This document shows, one piece after another, positions 1-9,171 of a stretch of 64,000 nucleotides of DNA. The first letter of the stretch is position 1, and each line of letters opens with the position of its first letter. Source of the DNA: DATJGR01 sp963787045 (GTDB taxonomy: Bacteria > Pseudomonadota > Gammaproteobacteria > Pseudomonadales > Azotimanducaceae); contig CAWBBR010000002.1 of the NCBI GenBank assembly GCA_963787045.1, forward strand, positions 494,866-558,865. Direction: 5' to 3'. Under the pieces are notes generated by a model. That model saw only the letters and a program-made list of their open reading frames with translations, was not told where the DNA came from and ran no database searches. A program made the position numbers and the translations under genes.

Positions 1-998
1 TCAGGTCGCGCGCCTCGTCACGTTCGTTGGCGAGACAGAAAGCCATCGCGGCGTGAACGTCGTTGAACGCGTAGTAACCGCGCTCTACGGCTCGAACGCC
101 TGCGCCACACGTCGGCCAACGCGGCCGGACGCGCGCCGAGCGGGACGCCTTCGAGGTTCAGCCGCCACAGCAGCGAAGTGGCATCCACCAGAACGACGCA
201 GATATCGAGCGGCTTGGCGTAAATGTTGGCATCGTAGAGCGCGAGCGCTGCGTCGTATTGCTGGCGGTCGAGCCGATACAACGCCAGATGCCAGAAGTTG
301 TGAAACGCGAAGCCGTTCTCCGGCGCCCAGTCGTCGCAGCGCCCTTCCAGCCACGCGATGCCGTCGTCGATGCGGCCGGTCATTTCCATCACGTGCGTGA
401 CGGCATGTACCGCCCAGCCGTCGCGGGGTTCCAGTTCGAGTGCGCGGCGACCGGCCGATTCGGCGTCGGCGTATTGATTGCATTCCTCGAGTCCGAATGC
501 GTGCATGCCGAGTACGTACGAGTAAGCGGGAATGCTCGCGTCCCAGCTGGGGAGCACACGCGCCACGCGATTGCGCAGGTTCAACGCGTCGCCGCGATAG
601 AAATCGAACAGATGCGCGGTCTGCAACGCGAAGACGTCGAGCGGATATTCCGCCAGCACCGCGTCGTATGCGGCGCACGCGGCATGCCACTCGCCGTTCA
701 CGAGCAGACGGGTAGCGCGCATCAACCCCTTCTCTCGGTCGTTGGCGGAACCCGCCAGAGATTCGGCGGAGCGCAGACTGCGATCGGCTTCCGAAAGAAC
801 CCGCCGTTCGCCGGCGGTCATCAGGACGGCGGCGCGGAACACATGGCCGAGTACGAAATCGTCGTGTTCGGACAGCACCGCGTCGATCGTAGCGACCGGG
901 TCGCCGACGTAGTTCTGGTAGCTGCGCAACGCGCGTTCGAACCCGTCGAGCAGCGTCGCATCGGAACAGGAGACGGGCATGCCGCGGATGTCGTTCAT
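1..998 (-). CDS. TPR protein, TTC38-like (partial, frameshifted)
   Basis: Soluble helical-repeat protein of the tetratricopeptide repeat protein 38 type; its biochemical role is not known to me. The readable part shows TPR-like pairs such as AGRRALELEPRDGWAVHA and the family-like HAVTHVMEMTGR and HNFWHLALY segments. The ATG at 998 has an AGGAGG box 8 nt upstream. Near 95-115 the frame breaks: reading resumes in another frame as ERGYYAFNDVHAAMAF, the expected continuation. Adding back two bases lost from G doublets would join the pieces. The gene runs off the left edge, so its true C-terminus is missing. Family assignment is from sequence character only. Confidence 0.7.
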
Positions 999-1217
999 GG
1001 GCGGTCCTCCTGGGTTCTCGCGCAGTATGCCATCGTCATGCCCGAATGCGGTCCGGCGTCACGCGCAGGCCGAGGCCGACGCCCAGCGCACCGCATTCCC
1101 GATGAGATTCCGTTGCGAGCCCGACGTGCTTGGGACTATAGATGGCCCAGTGGGGCCCTGTAGAGGGACCGTTCGCGTGGCCCAGTTCGTATCTCACCGA
1201 GTGGAGGCCGTGACGCC

Positions 1218-1685
1218 ATGAAAGAGACGATCGTTGCTTCGAGTCCACGTCGCATCAACCCGCCGCATTATTTCCTGATGGCGGTCCTGACGATGCTCGC
1301 GCTGGCGCGGCTACCAGGCGGCGCCGTCCTGACGGCGCCGTGGTACTACGCCGGAGCGATCGTTCTTGGCTGCGGCGTTCTCATTGCGGTTGTCGCGTCG
1401 CGGCAGTTCACGGTCGTTGGCACCAACATCGTGCCGTTGACGCGTTCGTCGTCGCTGGTGACGAACGGCGCATTCGCGCTGACGCGCAATCCGATGTACC
1501 TCGGCATGGTGCTGGCGTTGGTCGGCGCTGCGCTGTTGTTGAACGCGCCATGGCCATGGCTGGTTCCCTGCGGCTTTGCGGCGTTGCTGTACTACCGCTT
1601 CATACGCCATGAAGAAGCGCTGATGGCGCAGACGTTCGGCGACGCCTATCTGCAATACAAGCAACGGGTGCGGCGCTGGATCTAG
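1218..1685 (+). CDS. isoprenylcysteine carboxyl methyltransferase-like membrane protein
   Basis: A 155-residue integral membrane protein of the ICMT/phospholipid methyltransferase superfamily. It has about four hydrophobic segments. The diagnostic C-terminal half carries LTRNPMYLGM followed by a hydrophobic pair and RHEEALMAQTFGDAYLQY, the SAM-binding arrangement of this family. Known members methylate C-terminal prenyl-cysteines in eukaryotes. Bacterial members of this size mostly have unknown substrates, so no substrate is proposed. It stands alone between a divergent TPR gene and a convergent peptidase gene, 17 bp from the latter's stop. Confidence 0.82.
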   Translation: MKETIVASSPRRINPPHYFLMAVLTMLALARLPGGAVLTAPWYYAGAIVLGCGVLIAVVASRQFTVVGTNIVPLTRSSSLVTNGAFALTRNPMYLGMVLALVGAALLLNAPWPWLVPCGFAALLYYRFIRHEEALMAQTFGDAYLQYKQRVRRWI

Positions 1686-1701
1686 CGATACGTAGACGCC
1701 G

Positions 1702-3003
1702 CTACTGCGCGATGTACCGCGTCGGCTGATTGTCGTTCCACGGCTGATAGTGCGCTGCGAACCTGATGCGGTCCGCGATCGGCGGGTGGTCGAACGCCCA
1801 CATCACGTACAACGGATTCGGATCGGGGTACGACAGTGCTTTCTCGCCGAGCTTCTGGAAGGCATGTGCCGCAACCTGCGACGAATCCGGCACGAGGCCG
1901 TGAATGACTTCGAGTCCGTAGATGTCCGCCTGATGTTCGAGATGCCGCGAGAACGCGGCGCTCACCGGCTGACCTACCAGCGAGAAGACATTGAGCAGCA
2001 GCAGAATGACCGGCAGCGACGCCCAGTCGGCGAGGTCGCGCACGCCCCAGCGTCCGCCCCATCGCGCGATCACGCCGGCGGCGAATCGATGCGCGAGATA
2101 CAGCGACAGCAGCAGCCCGAAGGTGACGAACGCGAGCGACATCCAGATGTGGTTCAGCACGTAATGCCCTTGTTCGTGGCCGAACACGAACAGCGTCTCC
2201 GGAATCGTCAGGTCGCGCGACGTGTTGTCCCATACCACCACGCGTTTGCTCGCGCCGATGCCGGTGACGTAGGCGTTGTACGTGGTCACTTTGTCGCTCG
2301 CCTGCATCTCGAACATGCGCGAGCGATCGATCTGAAGGCCACCGCGATGCATGACCTTTTCGAGCTCCGGCAGAAGTTGCGGCTGCTTGGCTTCGAGCGG
2401 CTCGAAGTGATTGAAGAGCGGTGCGATGAACACCGGCTGGATCAGCACGAGCAGCAACACTACGGGAACCGACGCGAGCCAGCCGTAGAACCACCAGCGC
2501 CGAGGGCTGCGGCGCAGGAACGCGTACAGACCCCAGACGAACAGCGTGGCGATGACCGTGCCAATGAGCTCGCTCTTGATCCAGTCCCAGAACCACGATC
2601 CCCAGCTCTGCACCGACAACCCGTAACTCATCTGCAGCTCGTGGCCGTAGAGGCTCAACGGCAGCGTCAGGAGGTCGATCAGGATCAGCAGCAGCGGGGC
2701 GAAGATGATCACCTGCACGAAGCGCCGTCCGCTGACGCGTTCTGCAAAATCGCGAAAACGCGCGCTGATCCGTAGCGACAGCAGCACCACGAGAATGGCG
2801 ATGCCGTAGACGGTGCCGAACAGGTTCATCGTCACGCCCGTGCGATACAACGCCTGCGATTTCTCGAGCTTGTCGCTGGGCAGCCGATACTCCTCGATCG
2901 GCGTCGTATCGGCGGCCGGCGCATCTGCCGACGGTTGCGCCGCGAGCGCGTGTTGAGCGCCGATCAGAAACACCGTCAAGGTGAGCACGCGGCCGAGTTG
3001 CAT
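1702..3003 (-). CDS. M48 family (Ste24-like) zinc metallopeptidase
   Basis: Membrane-bound zinc peptidase, 433 residues. The N-terminus has a signal-like hydrophobic stretch ending near ALAAQ, followed by several membrane helices. The zinc site is HEQGH (HExxH) in VFGHEQGHYVLNHI, and the third ligand lies in LEHQADIYGLEV, the M48 ExxxD pattern. The C-terminal FDHPPIADRIRF is typical of the CAAX-protease/Ste24 group. The length matches Ste24 homologues. It lies 26 bp downstream of the P450 gene on the same strand and may be co-transcribed. A role in cleaving membrane or envelope proteins is the usual expectation; the substrate is unknown. Confidence 0.9.
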   Translation of the reverse strand: MQLGRVLTLTVFLIGAQHALAAQPSADAPAADTTPIEEYRLPSDKLEKSQALYRTGVTMNLFGTVYGIAILVVLLSLRISARFRDFAERVSGRRFVQVIIFAPLLLILIDLLTLPLSLYGHELQMSYGLSVQSWGSWFWDWIKSELIGTVIATLFVWGLYAFLRRSPRRWWFYGWLASVPVVLLLVLIQPVFIAPLFNHFEPLEAKQPQLLPELEKVMHRGGLQIDRSRMFEMQASDKVTTYNAYVTGIGASKRVVVWDNTSRDLTIPETLFVFGHEQGHYVLNHIWMSLAFVTFGLLLSLYLAHRFAAGVIARWGGRWGVRDLADWASLPVILLLLNVFSLVGQPVSAAFSRHLEHQADIYGLEVIHGLVPDSSQVAAHAFQKLGEKALSYPDPNPLYVMWAFDHPPIADRIRFAAHYQPWNDNQPTRYIAQ

Positions 3004-3029
3004 CGGTTTCTCTCCAGTGTGGCGCGGTT

Positions 3030-4268
3030 CTACGCGCGCGTTCGAATCCGGTATTCGGCGAGACCGCGGAATCCGGGAATGGCGCGATAGCGCACTTCAC
3101 CGGGCACCGGCTTCAAGACCGGAAACCGGTTCAATAGCGCGCGGATCGTTTCCTGAGCTTCGGCGCGGGCCAACGGTGCGCCGAGGCAGAAGTGGCGCCC
3201 GCCGCCGAACGACTGATGGTGCGTGTCGGCGCGTTCGATATCGAAACGATCCGGCTCCGGATACACCGATGGATCGCGGTTGGCGGCGGCAAGCGAGACG
3301 CCAATCGATTGCTTGGGGTGCATCGGGCAGCCGTGGACTTCGACGTTGCGATTCGCGATGCGTCCCGAACTGATCACTGGCGAATCGAAGCGCAACATCT
3401 CTTCGACGGCATTCTCCAGCAGATCGGGCCGGACGCGCAGCTTTGCAAGCTCGTTGGGATTTTCGAGCAACGCGCGCACGCCGTTGCCGATCAGGTCGGT
3501 CGTGGTGACGTTACCGGCGATCAGCAGCAGATTGCATTGCATGACGATCTCGTCGTCGTTCATCGAATCGCCACCATCGGTCGCCTGTACCATCGCGCCG
3601 ATCAGATCCCGCCCCGGTGCAGCGCGACACTTCGCGATGGCCGTGCGGAAACACGCATCCAGCGCCGCTTGTGCGTTCGCTGCGATCTCCGCTTCCTCGG
3701 CGCTGCGCATCACGTTGAAGAACGCCGAGACCACCGCGTTCGACCACGCTTTGAAATCGTCCTGTTGACGCGTATCGATGCCGAGCATTTCGGCGATGAC
3801 GATTACCGGCAGCGGCGCCGCAATGCGATCCATCAGGTCGAACTCGTCGCCGCTGATGGCGTCGAGCAGTTCGTTGGCAATCGCCGCGATGCGCGGTCGC
3901 ATGGCTTCCACCGCTTTTGGCGTGAAAGCCTTGTTGACTAGACTGCGCAAGCGGCGGTGGTCCGGGTCGTCGAGAAACAGCATCGACGGCGCCTGATCGC
4001 CGGCGAGCTGAAAACGGGCGATCAACGAATCGGGATCGGCCTTGCGCGGATCGGACCAGAACTCCTTGTCGCGCAGGATCTCGCGCACTTCGTCGTGTGT
4101 GGTAACGAGCCAGCCGTGCGTCATCTCGTCCCATTGCGCCGGTGCCGCCGCGCGCACTTTGTGCAACACGGGGTACGGGTCGCGCTGGAAAGTGGGATCG
4201 AACGGCGTCAGCGCAACGCCGGTGGGTGTCGGTTCGGCCACTGCAATCTCCGCAGGTTGGTCGGTCAC
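3030..4268 (-). CDS. cytochrome P450
   Basis: Soluble bacterial-type P450 monooxygenase of 412 residues, reading from a GTG. The heme-thiolate loop is FGGGRHFCLGAPLARAE with the Cys near residue 361. The I-helix oxygen-activation motif reads AGNVTTTD and the K-helix ExxR is EEMLRF. No ferredoxin or reductase gene is adjacent, so electron partners must be encoded elsewhere. It follows the amidase gene by 24 bp, which suggests one transcript. The substrate cannot be read from the sequence; lipid or terpenoid hydroxylation would suit neighbouring gene content but is inference. Confidence 0.93.
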   Translation of the reverse strand: MTDQPAEIAVAEPTPTGVALTPFDPTFQRDPYPVLHKVRAAAPAQWDEMTHGWLVTTHDEVREILRDKEFWSDPRKADPDSLIARFQLAGDQAPSMLFLDDPDHRRLRSLVNKAFTPKAVEAMRPRIAAIANELLDAISGDEFDLMDRIAAPLPVIVIAEMLGIDTRQQDDFKAWSNAVVSAFFNVMRSAEEAEIAANAQAALDACFRTAIAKCRAAPGRDLIGAMVQATDGGDSMNDDEIVMQCNLLLIAGNVTTTDLIGNGVRALLENPNELAKLRVRPDLLENAVEEMLRFDSPVISSGRIANRNVEVHGCPMHPKQSIGVSLAAANRDPSVYPEPDRFDIERADTHHQSFGGGRHFCLGAPLARAEAQETIRALLNRFPVLKPVPGEVRYRAIPGFRGLAEYRIRTRA

Positions 4269-4292
4269 AGTATAAGTCGCTGCGAGATCCGG

Positions 4293-5700
4293 TTATGCGA
4301 CGACGTCGATGGGTGTGAGCGTTCCGAGACGCCGTTCGATCGCGGCCGCGGCATCGAGACACAGATCTTCGCGGAAGCGATCGCCGATCACCTGTACGCC
4401 CGTTGGCAATCCGGCGGCAACGCCGGTCGGCACGCACACCACCGGGAGCCCCAACAGATTCATCGGGGTGACGAAGCGCATCAGATTGACGATGTCGGCC
4501 GCGCTTTTTGGCCCGGCGATGTCGTAGCCGTGCGCGAACTGCGGCTCGCACCAGGTGGGGCCCACGACGATCGGATACTCCGCGAAGAACTCCGACCACG
4601 CGCGCGCGATCTGGTGTCGCGTCTGCATCAGCAGCACGCTGTCGTCGTACGTCGGCGTTCCGAACAATTCGCTGAAGGCGCTGAAGAACCGGTTCGCGTC
4701 GGCCGACATGACCGTGTTGAGCACCGCGCGCATCGAACCGAATTCCCATGCGATCCAGCGGCCCCAGGTTTCGATGGCGGCTTCGATCATCGGCGGGCTG
4801 ACTTCCTCGACCTGGTAGCCGGACGCTTCGAGCGCGGCACCGGCCGATCGCACGCCGTCGCGGATCGATGCAGCGGTGGTGCCGCCTGCCGGATGCGGCA
4901 CCAGCGCGACGCGAACGGGCTTTTTCGGAGCCGGCCCCGTCAGCGGCGCGGGATACGACATCGGGTCCCGCGGATGCGCCCCGGCGAGCACGTTGAGGCC
5001 GATCCGCAGGTCCGCCACCGTGCGCGCCATCGGCCCCTGCACCATCATCATCTGCGCCACCATCGGACCGCTGGCCGGTTCGATGCTCGACGCGTGCGGA
5101 ATGCGGCCGAACGACGGTTTCAGCGACGCGATGCCGCAGCAGAACGCGGGGTTGCGCAGCGAACCGCCGATGTCGTTGCCGAGCCCGATCGGACTCATGC
5201 CGGTGGCGAGCGCGGCCGCTTCGCCGCCGCTCGATCCGCCGACGGTGCGGCCCAGGTTCCACGGATTGCGAGTGAGGCCATACAGCGCGCTGTCGGTGTG
5301 CAGGCGCAGCCCCATGTCGGGCATGTTGGTACGGCCGATCGGAATCGCGCCGGCGGCTTTCATCCGCTCGATGATCGGATGATCGAGCGTCGGCATCGCC
5401 TGCGCCATCATCGGTACCGCGTTGGTGGTCGGTGAGCCGAGCAGGTCGATGTTCGCTTTCACGCTGAGCGGTACGCCGTGCAGCGGACCGCCGCGTTCGC
5501 CTTTTGCAATCGCGCGATCCGCCGCGTCGGCAGCGGCCAATGCTTCGCGTTCGAGCACCACGGGCATTGCGTTGATCTGTGGGTTCACCGCGGCGATGCG
5601 GTCGAGGTGTGCCTGGATGACGGCGCGCGAGCTGACGCGTGCGATCTGCAATGAGCGCCGCGAGTTCGCCGGCCGATTTTCGCCACAGTACTTCGCTCAC
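4293..5700 (-). CDS. amidase signature family hydrolase (one frameshift)
   Basis: Amidase of the Ser-cisSer-Lys class. The catalytic Lys lies in PLHGVPLSVKANID, the cis-Ser in GGSSGGEAAALATG and the nucleophilic Ser in NDIGGSLRNPA, all intact. A continuous frame of 452 codons can start at a TTG at 5651. However, GTG at 5700 has a GGAG box 6 nt upstream and reads MSEVLWRKSAGELAALI, which is amidase-like. Its frame joins the main frame near 5640-5652 if one base is removed, so I take 5700 as the start. It is first in an amidase-P450-peptidase run. Substrate unknown. Confidence 0.85.
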
Positions 5701-5813
5701 GTCGGTCTCCAGAGGGGCAATGAGTGGTTGCCTAGTCTACGGTGCAGCCGCTGATCCGTTGAATCCTTTTGCGGTTATCCTTCTTCGCTTCGTCGACAAC
5801 TCAGGATGCGGGG

Positions 5814-6539
5814 ATGGAAACCGATTTCACTCTTGCCGATCGCGGTGATCGGCGCAGATTCCTGAAGCGCGCCGGTGTGGCTGCGTTGGGAATCGCGCTG
5901 GCGCGCGTTGCGTTCGCAGCGGATCCGGGGAAGCCGCCGCCGAAGCCGGAAAACGTGATCTCGCCGGACGAAGCGCTCGACCGATTGATGCACGGCAACG
6001 CGCGTTACGTGAAAGGCGCGTCGAAGCGCCACGATTTCAAGGCGCAGCGCGAAGCCCTGGTCGGCGGACAGAACCCGTATGCGGCCATTCTCAGCTGCGC
6101 CGACTCGAGAATCGCACCGGAGTATGCGTTCGATGCCGCGCGCGGCGACCTGTTCGTGGTGCGCGTTGCCGGTAATTTCGCCAACGACGACATCGTGGCG
6201 AGCCTCGAATACGGTGTGGCGATGCTGAACGTGCCTCTGATCATGGTGCTCGGCCACGGCTCCTGCGGCGCCGTGGAGGCCACGATCAGTTCGGTAGAGG
6301 GGCACACCGAACTGCCGGGGCATCTGCCGTCGCTCGTCAAGGCGATCACACCGGCGGTGAAGGCCGCGATTCCCGAGGCGGGCGGTCTGCTCGACAACGC
6401 CATCCGCGAAAACGTATTGCTGAACGTGCGGACGCTGACCACTGCGACGCCGATCCTGAGCAAAGCGGTCGACGACAAGAGGCTGCGCGTGGTCGGCGGT
6501 ATCTACAACCTGGCAACCGGTCAGGTCGATCTTGTGTGA
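5814..6539 (+). CDS. beta-class carbonic anhydrase with Tat signal
   Basis: Zinc enzyme interconverting CO2 and bicarbonate. Zinc ligands are in SCADSR and GHGSCGA, the two conserved beta-class segments, with the Asp-Arg dyad inside the first. The N-terminus from ATG 5814 contains DRRRFLKRAG followed by a hydrophobic run ending AFA, a twin-arginine signal, so the folded enzyme is probably exported to the periplasm. An upstream in-frame start at 5769 is possible but would push the signal inward. Its stop overlaps the start of the next gene, a lipoprotein, implying co-translation. Confidence 0.92.
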   Translation: METDFTLADRGDRRRFLKRAGVAALGIALARVAFAADPGKPPPKPENVISPDEALDRLMHGNARYVKGASKRHDFKAQREALVGGQNPYAAILSCADSRIAPEYAFDAARGDLFVVRVAGNFANDDIVASLEYGVAMLNVPLIMVLGHGSCGAVEATISSVEGHTELPGHLPSLVKAITPAVKAAIPEAGGLLDNAIRENVLLNVRTLTTATPILSKAVDDKRLRVVGGIYNLATGQVDLV

Positions 6540-7425
6540 CGGCGGCGTGCGTCGCGTGCCGGTGGCGCTGCTCAGCGCGCTGCTGGCGGGCTGCGCGATC
6601 CACGGCGCGACCGATCTCCCCGTTACCAACGACTTCACCGCAGCGGGTTGCGTCGAGATCGTCGGTTACGACGGCGACGCGATGGAGCCGTTCATCGTGC
6701 CGAAAACCGGCGATCTGCTGTTCAACAATCGCAACTCGCCGCCCGAACTGACCGATCTGCATTGGGCGCGGCGCATCGACGATGCGCACTTCGAGTACGT
6801 AGGCCGAGTCGAGGGCGCCAACTCGACTGCGCTCGACGGCGTACCGAGCGTCGACGAGTCCGGCAACATCTACTTCGTGTCGACGCGTTCGTACGACGAA
6901 ACGCTGTCGTCGATTTACACGGGCCACTGGGCAAACGGCGTCGTCACCGACGTCGAACTCGTGCGCGGCATCTCGCCGGAGCAACGCGGCGTAGTAGATT
7001 TCGACGCCGAAATCAGCCGCGACGGCGATTCGCTGTTCTATGTCGAAGGGCGCTTCAGCGGCGCCGCCGTACCTGACTCCGCCGACATCGCGTTGGCGCA
7101 TCGAATGGACGACCGCTTCGTGCGCGACACGTTCAGCGACGTGCTGCTCGGTTCGGTCAACACGCCGGCGCTCGAATACGCACCGGCAATCTCGGCCGAT
7201 CGCCGCGAACTCTTCTTCACGCGCCTCGATCCGCACGCGCGCACGATCGCGATCTACCGCGTGAAACGCATCGGCGCCGGCCAACCGTTCGGCCCCGCCG
7301 AACGCGTCGCCGCCGCTGACGGTTTCGTCGAGGCGCCAGCGCTCAACCCTGACGGGACCATCCTGTACTTCCACCGGCTCGACGGTGGGAAGTTCCACAT
7401 CTGTAAGGCAGATAGGAACCACTGA
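6532..7425 (+). CDS. PD40/WD40-like beta-propeller lipoprotein
   Basis: Predicted outer-envelope lipoprotein of 297 residues with a short N-terminus, a hydrophobic segment and the lipobox LLAGC. The body has repeated blade-like units such as GVPSVDESGNIYFVS, DAEISRDGDSLFYV, APAISADRRELFFTR and APALNPDGTILYFHR, as in TolB/PD40 propellers. No catalytic motif is visible. It begins at a TTG inside the end of the carbonic anhydrase gene, overlapping by 8 nt, so the two are probably one operon. Function is unknown; a binding or scaffold role is the family default. Confidence 0.75.
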   Translation: MCDGGVRRVPVALLSALLAGCAIHGATDLPVTNDFTAAGCVEIVGYDGDAMEPFIVPKTGDLLFNNRNSPPELTDLHWARRIDDAHFEYVGRVEGANSTALDGVPSVDESGNIYFVSTRSYDETLSSIYTGHWANGVVTDVELVRGISPEQRGVVDFDAEISRDGDSLFYVEGRFSGAAVPDSADIALAHRMDDRFVRDTFSDVLLGSVNTPALEYAPAISADRRELFFTRLDPHARTIAIYRVKRIGAGQPFGPAERVAAADGFVEAPALNPDGTILYFHRLDGGKFHICKADRNH

Positions 7426-7441
7426 CGTCGGTTGGTGGGGC

Positions 7442-7553
7442 GGTGGCGGGTGATCGGTGTTCCGGACGCGCTCGAGCCATCCCTGGGCGCTCCTTTCGCG
7501 ACATCCCTGTCGCTCAAGGGTTCCGTACGGGCGCACACCGATCACCCGCCACC
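7442..7553 (-). repeat. Hairpin repeat element R1 (AGGGAT-loop family)
   Basis: Perfect 19-bp inverted arms (7442-7460 and 7535-7553) enclose two small hairpins. Read on the minus strand, these have loops AGGGAT, one closed by GCGAC/GTCGC and one within GCCCAGGGATGGCTCGAG. It starts 17 nt after the stop codon of the lipoprotein gene. The core matches R2 and R3, but the arms differ. The region 7426-7794 has no gene: it holds R1 and R2 and, between them, about 100 bp in which I see nothing clear. Confidence 0.85.
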
Positions 7554-7654
7554 TTCCATCATCGAAGTCGCGCCTTCGTTCTTAGAGAGATGAACGCGCG
7601 CGTTCGCGCGCGTTCAGGCACGACACACGATTGAGCGGTGGAGACGCGACCGGA

Positions 7655-7763
7655 GGCGGAGGTGCGTGTGTGTTGCGGAGGACCTCGGCGCCATGGATGG
7701 CGCCGGACTGAGCGCCCAGGGATGGCTCGAGCGAGTCCGACGCAGCACACACGCACCTCCGCC
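7655..7763 (+). repeat. Hairpin repeat element R2 (AGGGAT-loop family)
   Basis: Perfect 18-bp inverted arms (7655-7672 and 7746-7763), extendable by about five bases with one mismatch. They enclose GGCGCC-ATGGAT-GGCGCC and a second hairpin with loop AGGGAT in GCGCCCAGGGATGGCTCGAG. That second core is nearly identical to R1, and the sequence just 3' of it (GCG-AGTCCG) also resembles R1. The element ends 31 nt past the stop of the convergent VOC gene at 7795. Confidence 0.85.
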
Positions 7764-7794
7764 GCGAACCGAAGCTCAACAGCTCCAAGCGCGC

Positions 7795-8238
7795 TCAAGT
7801 GATCTTGTATGCGTCCCCAACGCGCTTCTGCAGCTCCGACTTCGATACGTCTTCGACGTGCGTCGCGATCATCCAGCGGTGGCCGAACGGATCTTTGATG
7901 GTGCCGGAGCGTTCGCCGTAGGGTTGGTCCTGCACCGCGCGTTGCACGGTGGCGCCTTCGGCCGCGGCGCGCGCCACGGTTGCGGCGGCGTCGGGCACGC
8001 TGAGGTGGAACATCGCCGGTGTGCCGCCGAGTGTTTGCGGGCTGACCACTTCGATCTCGGGGTGTTCGTCGGACAGCATGAGACGCGCGCCGCCGATCGC
8101 GATTTCCGCGTGCCCGACGCGGCCGTTCGCTTCGGTGTAGCGTGCGGCGGTTTCGACCGCGCCGAACGCTTTCTTGTAGAACTCGATTGCCTTCGCGGCG
8201 CCTTTCACGGTGATGTACGGCGTAATCGTCTGGTTCAT
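7795..8238 (-). CDS. VOC family protein (PhnB/glyoxalase-like)
   Basis: A 147-residue vicinal-oxygen-chelate fold protein of the PhnB-like group. It shows the paired beta-alpha-beta modules: N-terminal TITPYITVKGAAKAIEFYKKAFGA, central GHAEIAIGGARLMLSDEHPE, and C-terminal DPFGHRWMIATHVEDV. Members include glyoxalases, antibiotic-binding proteins and many uncharacterised proteins, so no reaction is assigned. It is third in an ArsR-SRPBCC-VOC set on one strand, 40 bp after the SRPBCC gene. This pairing is common in bacteria and suggests repression by the ArsR protein. Confidence 0.9.
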   Translation of the reverse strand: MNQTITPYITVKGAAKAIEFYKKAFGAVETAARYTEANGRVGHAEIAIGGARLMLSDEHPEIEVVSPQTLGGTPAMFHLSVPDAAATVARAAAEGATVQRAVQDQPYGERSGTIKDPFGHRWMIATHVEDVSKSELQKRVGDAYKIT

Positions 8239-8278
8239 GGTTCGTTCCTCTCGATGGTGCCGGAGTGGGCCGGCGGGT

Positions 8279-8755
8279 TCAGGTTCCTGCGATGTAGCGG
8301 CGTAACGAGCCGAGGTTCTCGGCCCATAAACTTGCTTTCATGTATTCGAAGTCGCGGCCGTGGTTGCCGTGACGAGCCGGATGGTCGGCGCGCAGCGCGG
8401 ACCAGCCGCGGTGCTCCACCGATACGCGCGTGCCGCCGTCGATCGCGTCGAAACGCACGTCTACCTCGGTCGATTCGGCGTCGGCGAAGTTCGGCAAATG
8501 CCAGCTCAGCACGAGCCGTTCGCCGGGTAGCCACTGCGCGACGCGGCCGATGACGAACGTCGTGCCGTCGGCGTATTGCTCGAGCAGTCGTCCGGCGGGA
8601 CCCGGCTCGAACACCAGCGTGCCGTTCCACGGCGCGCGAAAGCGGTGTTTTGGTCCGCGCAGCCACCACGTATCGATCTGCGACGTGAACACCTCGAACG
8701 CGAGTTGCGGAGGCGCCGCGACTTCGATCGACACCACGACGGTCTGGTTCGTCAT
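8279..8755 (-). CDS. SRPBCC/AHSA1-domain protein
   Basis: A 158-residue START-like (SRPBCC) protein of the AHSA1 type, a hydrophobic-cavity fold that binds small ligands. Seen are TVVVSIEVAAPPQLAFEVFT at the N-terminus, the loop GTLVFEPGPAGRLLEQY and GTRVSVEHRGWSAL near the C-terminus. It overlaps the ArsR gene by 4 nt (ATGA), so the two are translationally coupled. ArsR-AHSA1 pairs are widespread; the ligand and job here are unknown. Confidence 0.88.
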   Translation of the reverse strand: MTNQTVVVSIEVAAPPQLAFEVFTSQIDTWWLRGPKHRFRAPWNGTLVFEPGPAGRLLEQYADGTTFVIGRVAQWLPGERLVLSWHLPNFADAESTEVDVRFDAIDGGTRVSVEHRGWSALRADHPARHGNHGRDFEYMKASLWAENLGSLRRYIAGT

Positions 8756-9162
8756 CGGCGTTTACCCGATCGCGATTTGCGCGGCCGCCGCCCCTTCGGC
8801 GGATCGTTCGGGGTCGAACGTTTCGCCGCGGCATCGGCGGCGGCCTTGAACGATGCGAGCTGATCGTTCCAGAAAGCGCCGACGTCGCTGAGCCAATCCT
8901 TGAGTTCTTCGAGGCGTTCGGGTCGCAATCGGTACACGCGCACGCGCGCGTCTTCGGCGGGACGCTCTTCTTCGATCAGGTGTCTGTCGCGCAGCACCTT
9001 CAGGTGCTTGCTCATGGCGGGTCCGTTGAGCTCGAGCAGGGTCGCGAGCTCGCCGGCGCGGCGCGGTTGAATCTTCAGCAGTTCCACGATGCCGCGGCGC
9101 ACCGGATCGGCCAGTGCAATCAGCGTGTCATCGATATCGGCAGTGGCAGCGGTCGCGGGCAT
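8752..9162 (-). CDS. ArsR family transcriptional regulator
   Basis: Winged-helix repressor of 136 residues. The HTH core reads DPVRRGIVELLKIQPRRAGE, then NGPAMSKHLKVLRDRHLIEE and a wing with RVYRLRPERLEELKDWL. No Cys or His cluster for metal sensing is visible in the usual alpha-3 position, so this is probably a non-metal ArsR of the SRPBCC-linked type. The C-terminal 30 residues are Lys/Arg/Pro-rich and likely disordered. A symmetrical operator candidate lies 10-52 bp upstream of its ATG, consistent with autorepression. Confidence 0.92.
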   Translation of the reverse strand: MPATAATADIDDTLIALADPVRRGIVELLKIQPRRAGELATLLELNGPAMSKHLKVLRDRHLIEEERPAEDARVRVYRLRPERLEELKDWLSDVGAFWNDQLASFKAAADAAAKRSTPNDPPKGRRPRKSRSGKRR

Positions 9163-9171
9163 CGAAGCATC

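Noticed and set aside
3030..3060. A tRNA-like GTTCGAATCC string
   Set aside because: It lies in the P450 C-terminal codons and no acceptor or anticodon stem can be formed around it.
1682..3100. A 472-codon minus-strand frame overlapping the M48 peptidase gene
   Set aside because: Out-of-frame shadow; the overlapping frame carries HEQGH and all M48 features.
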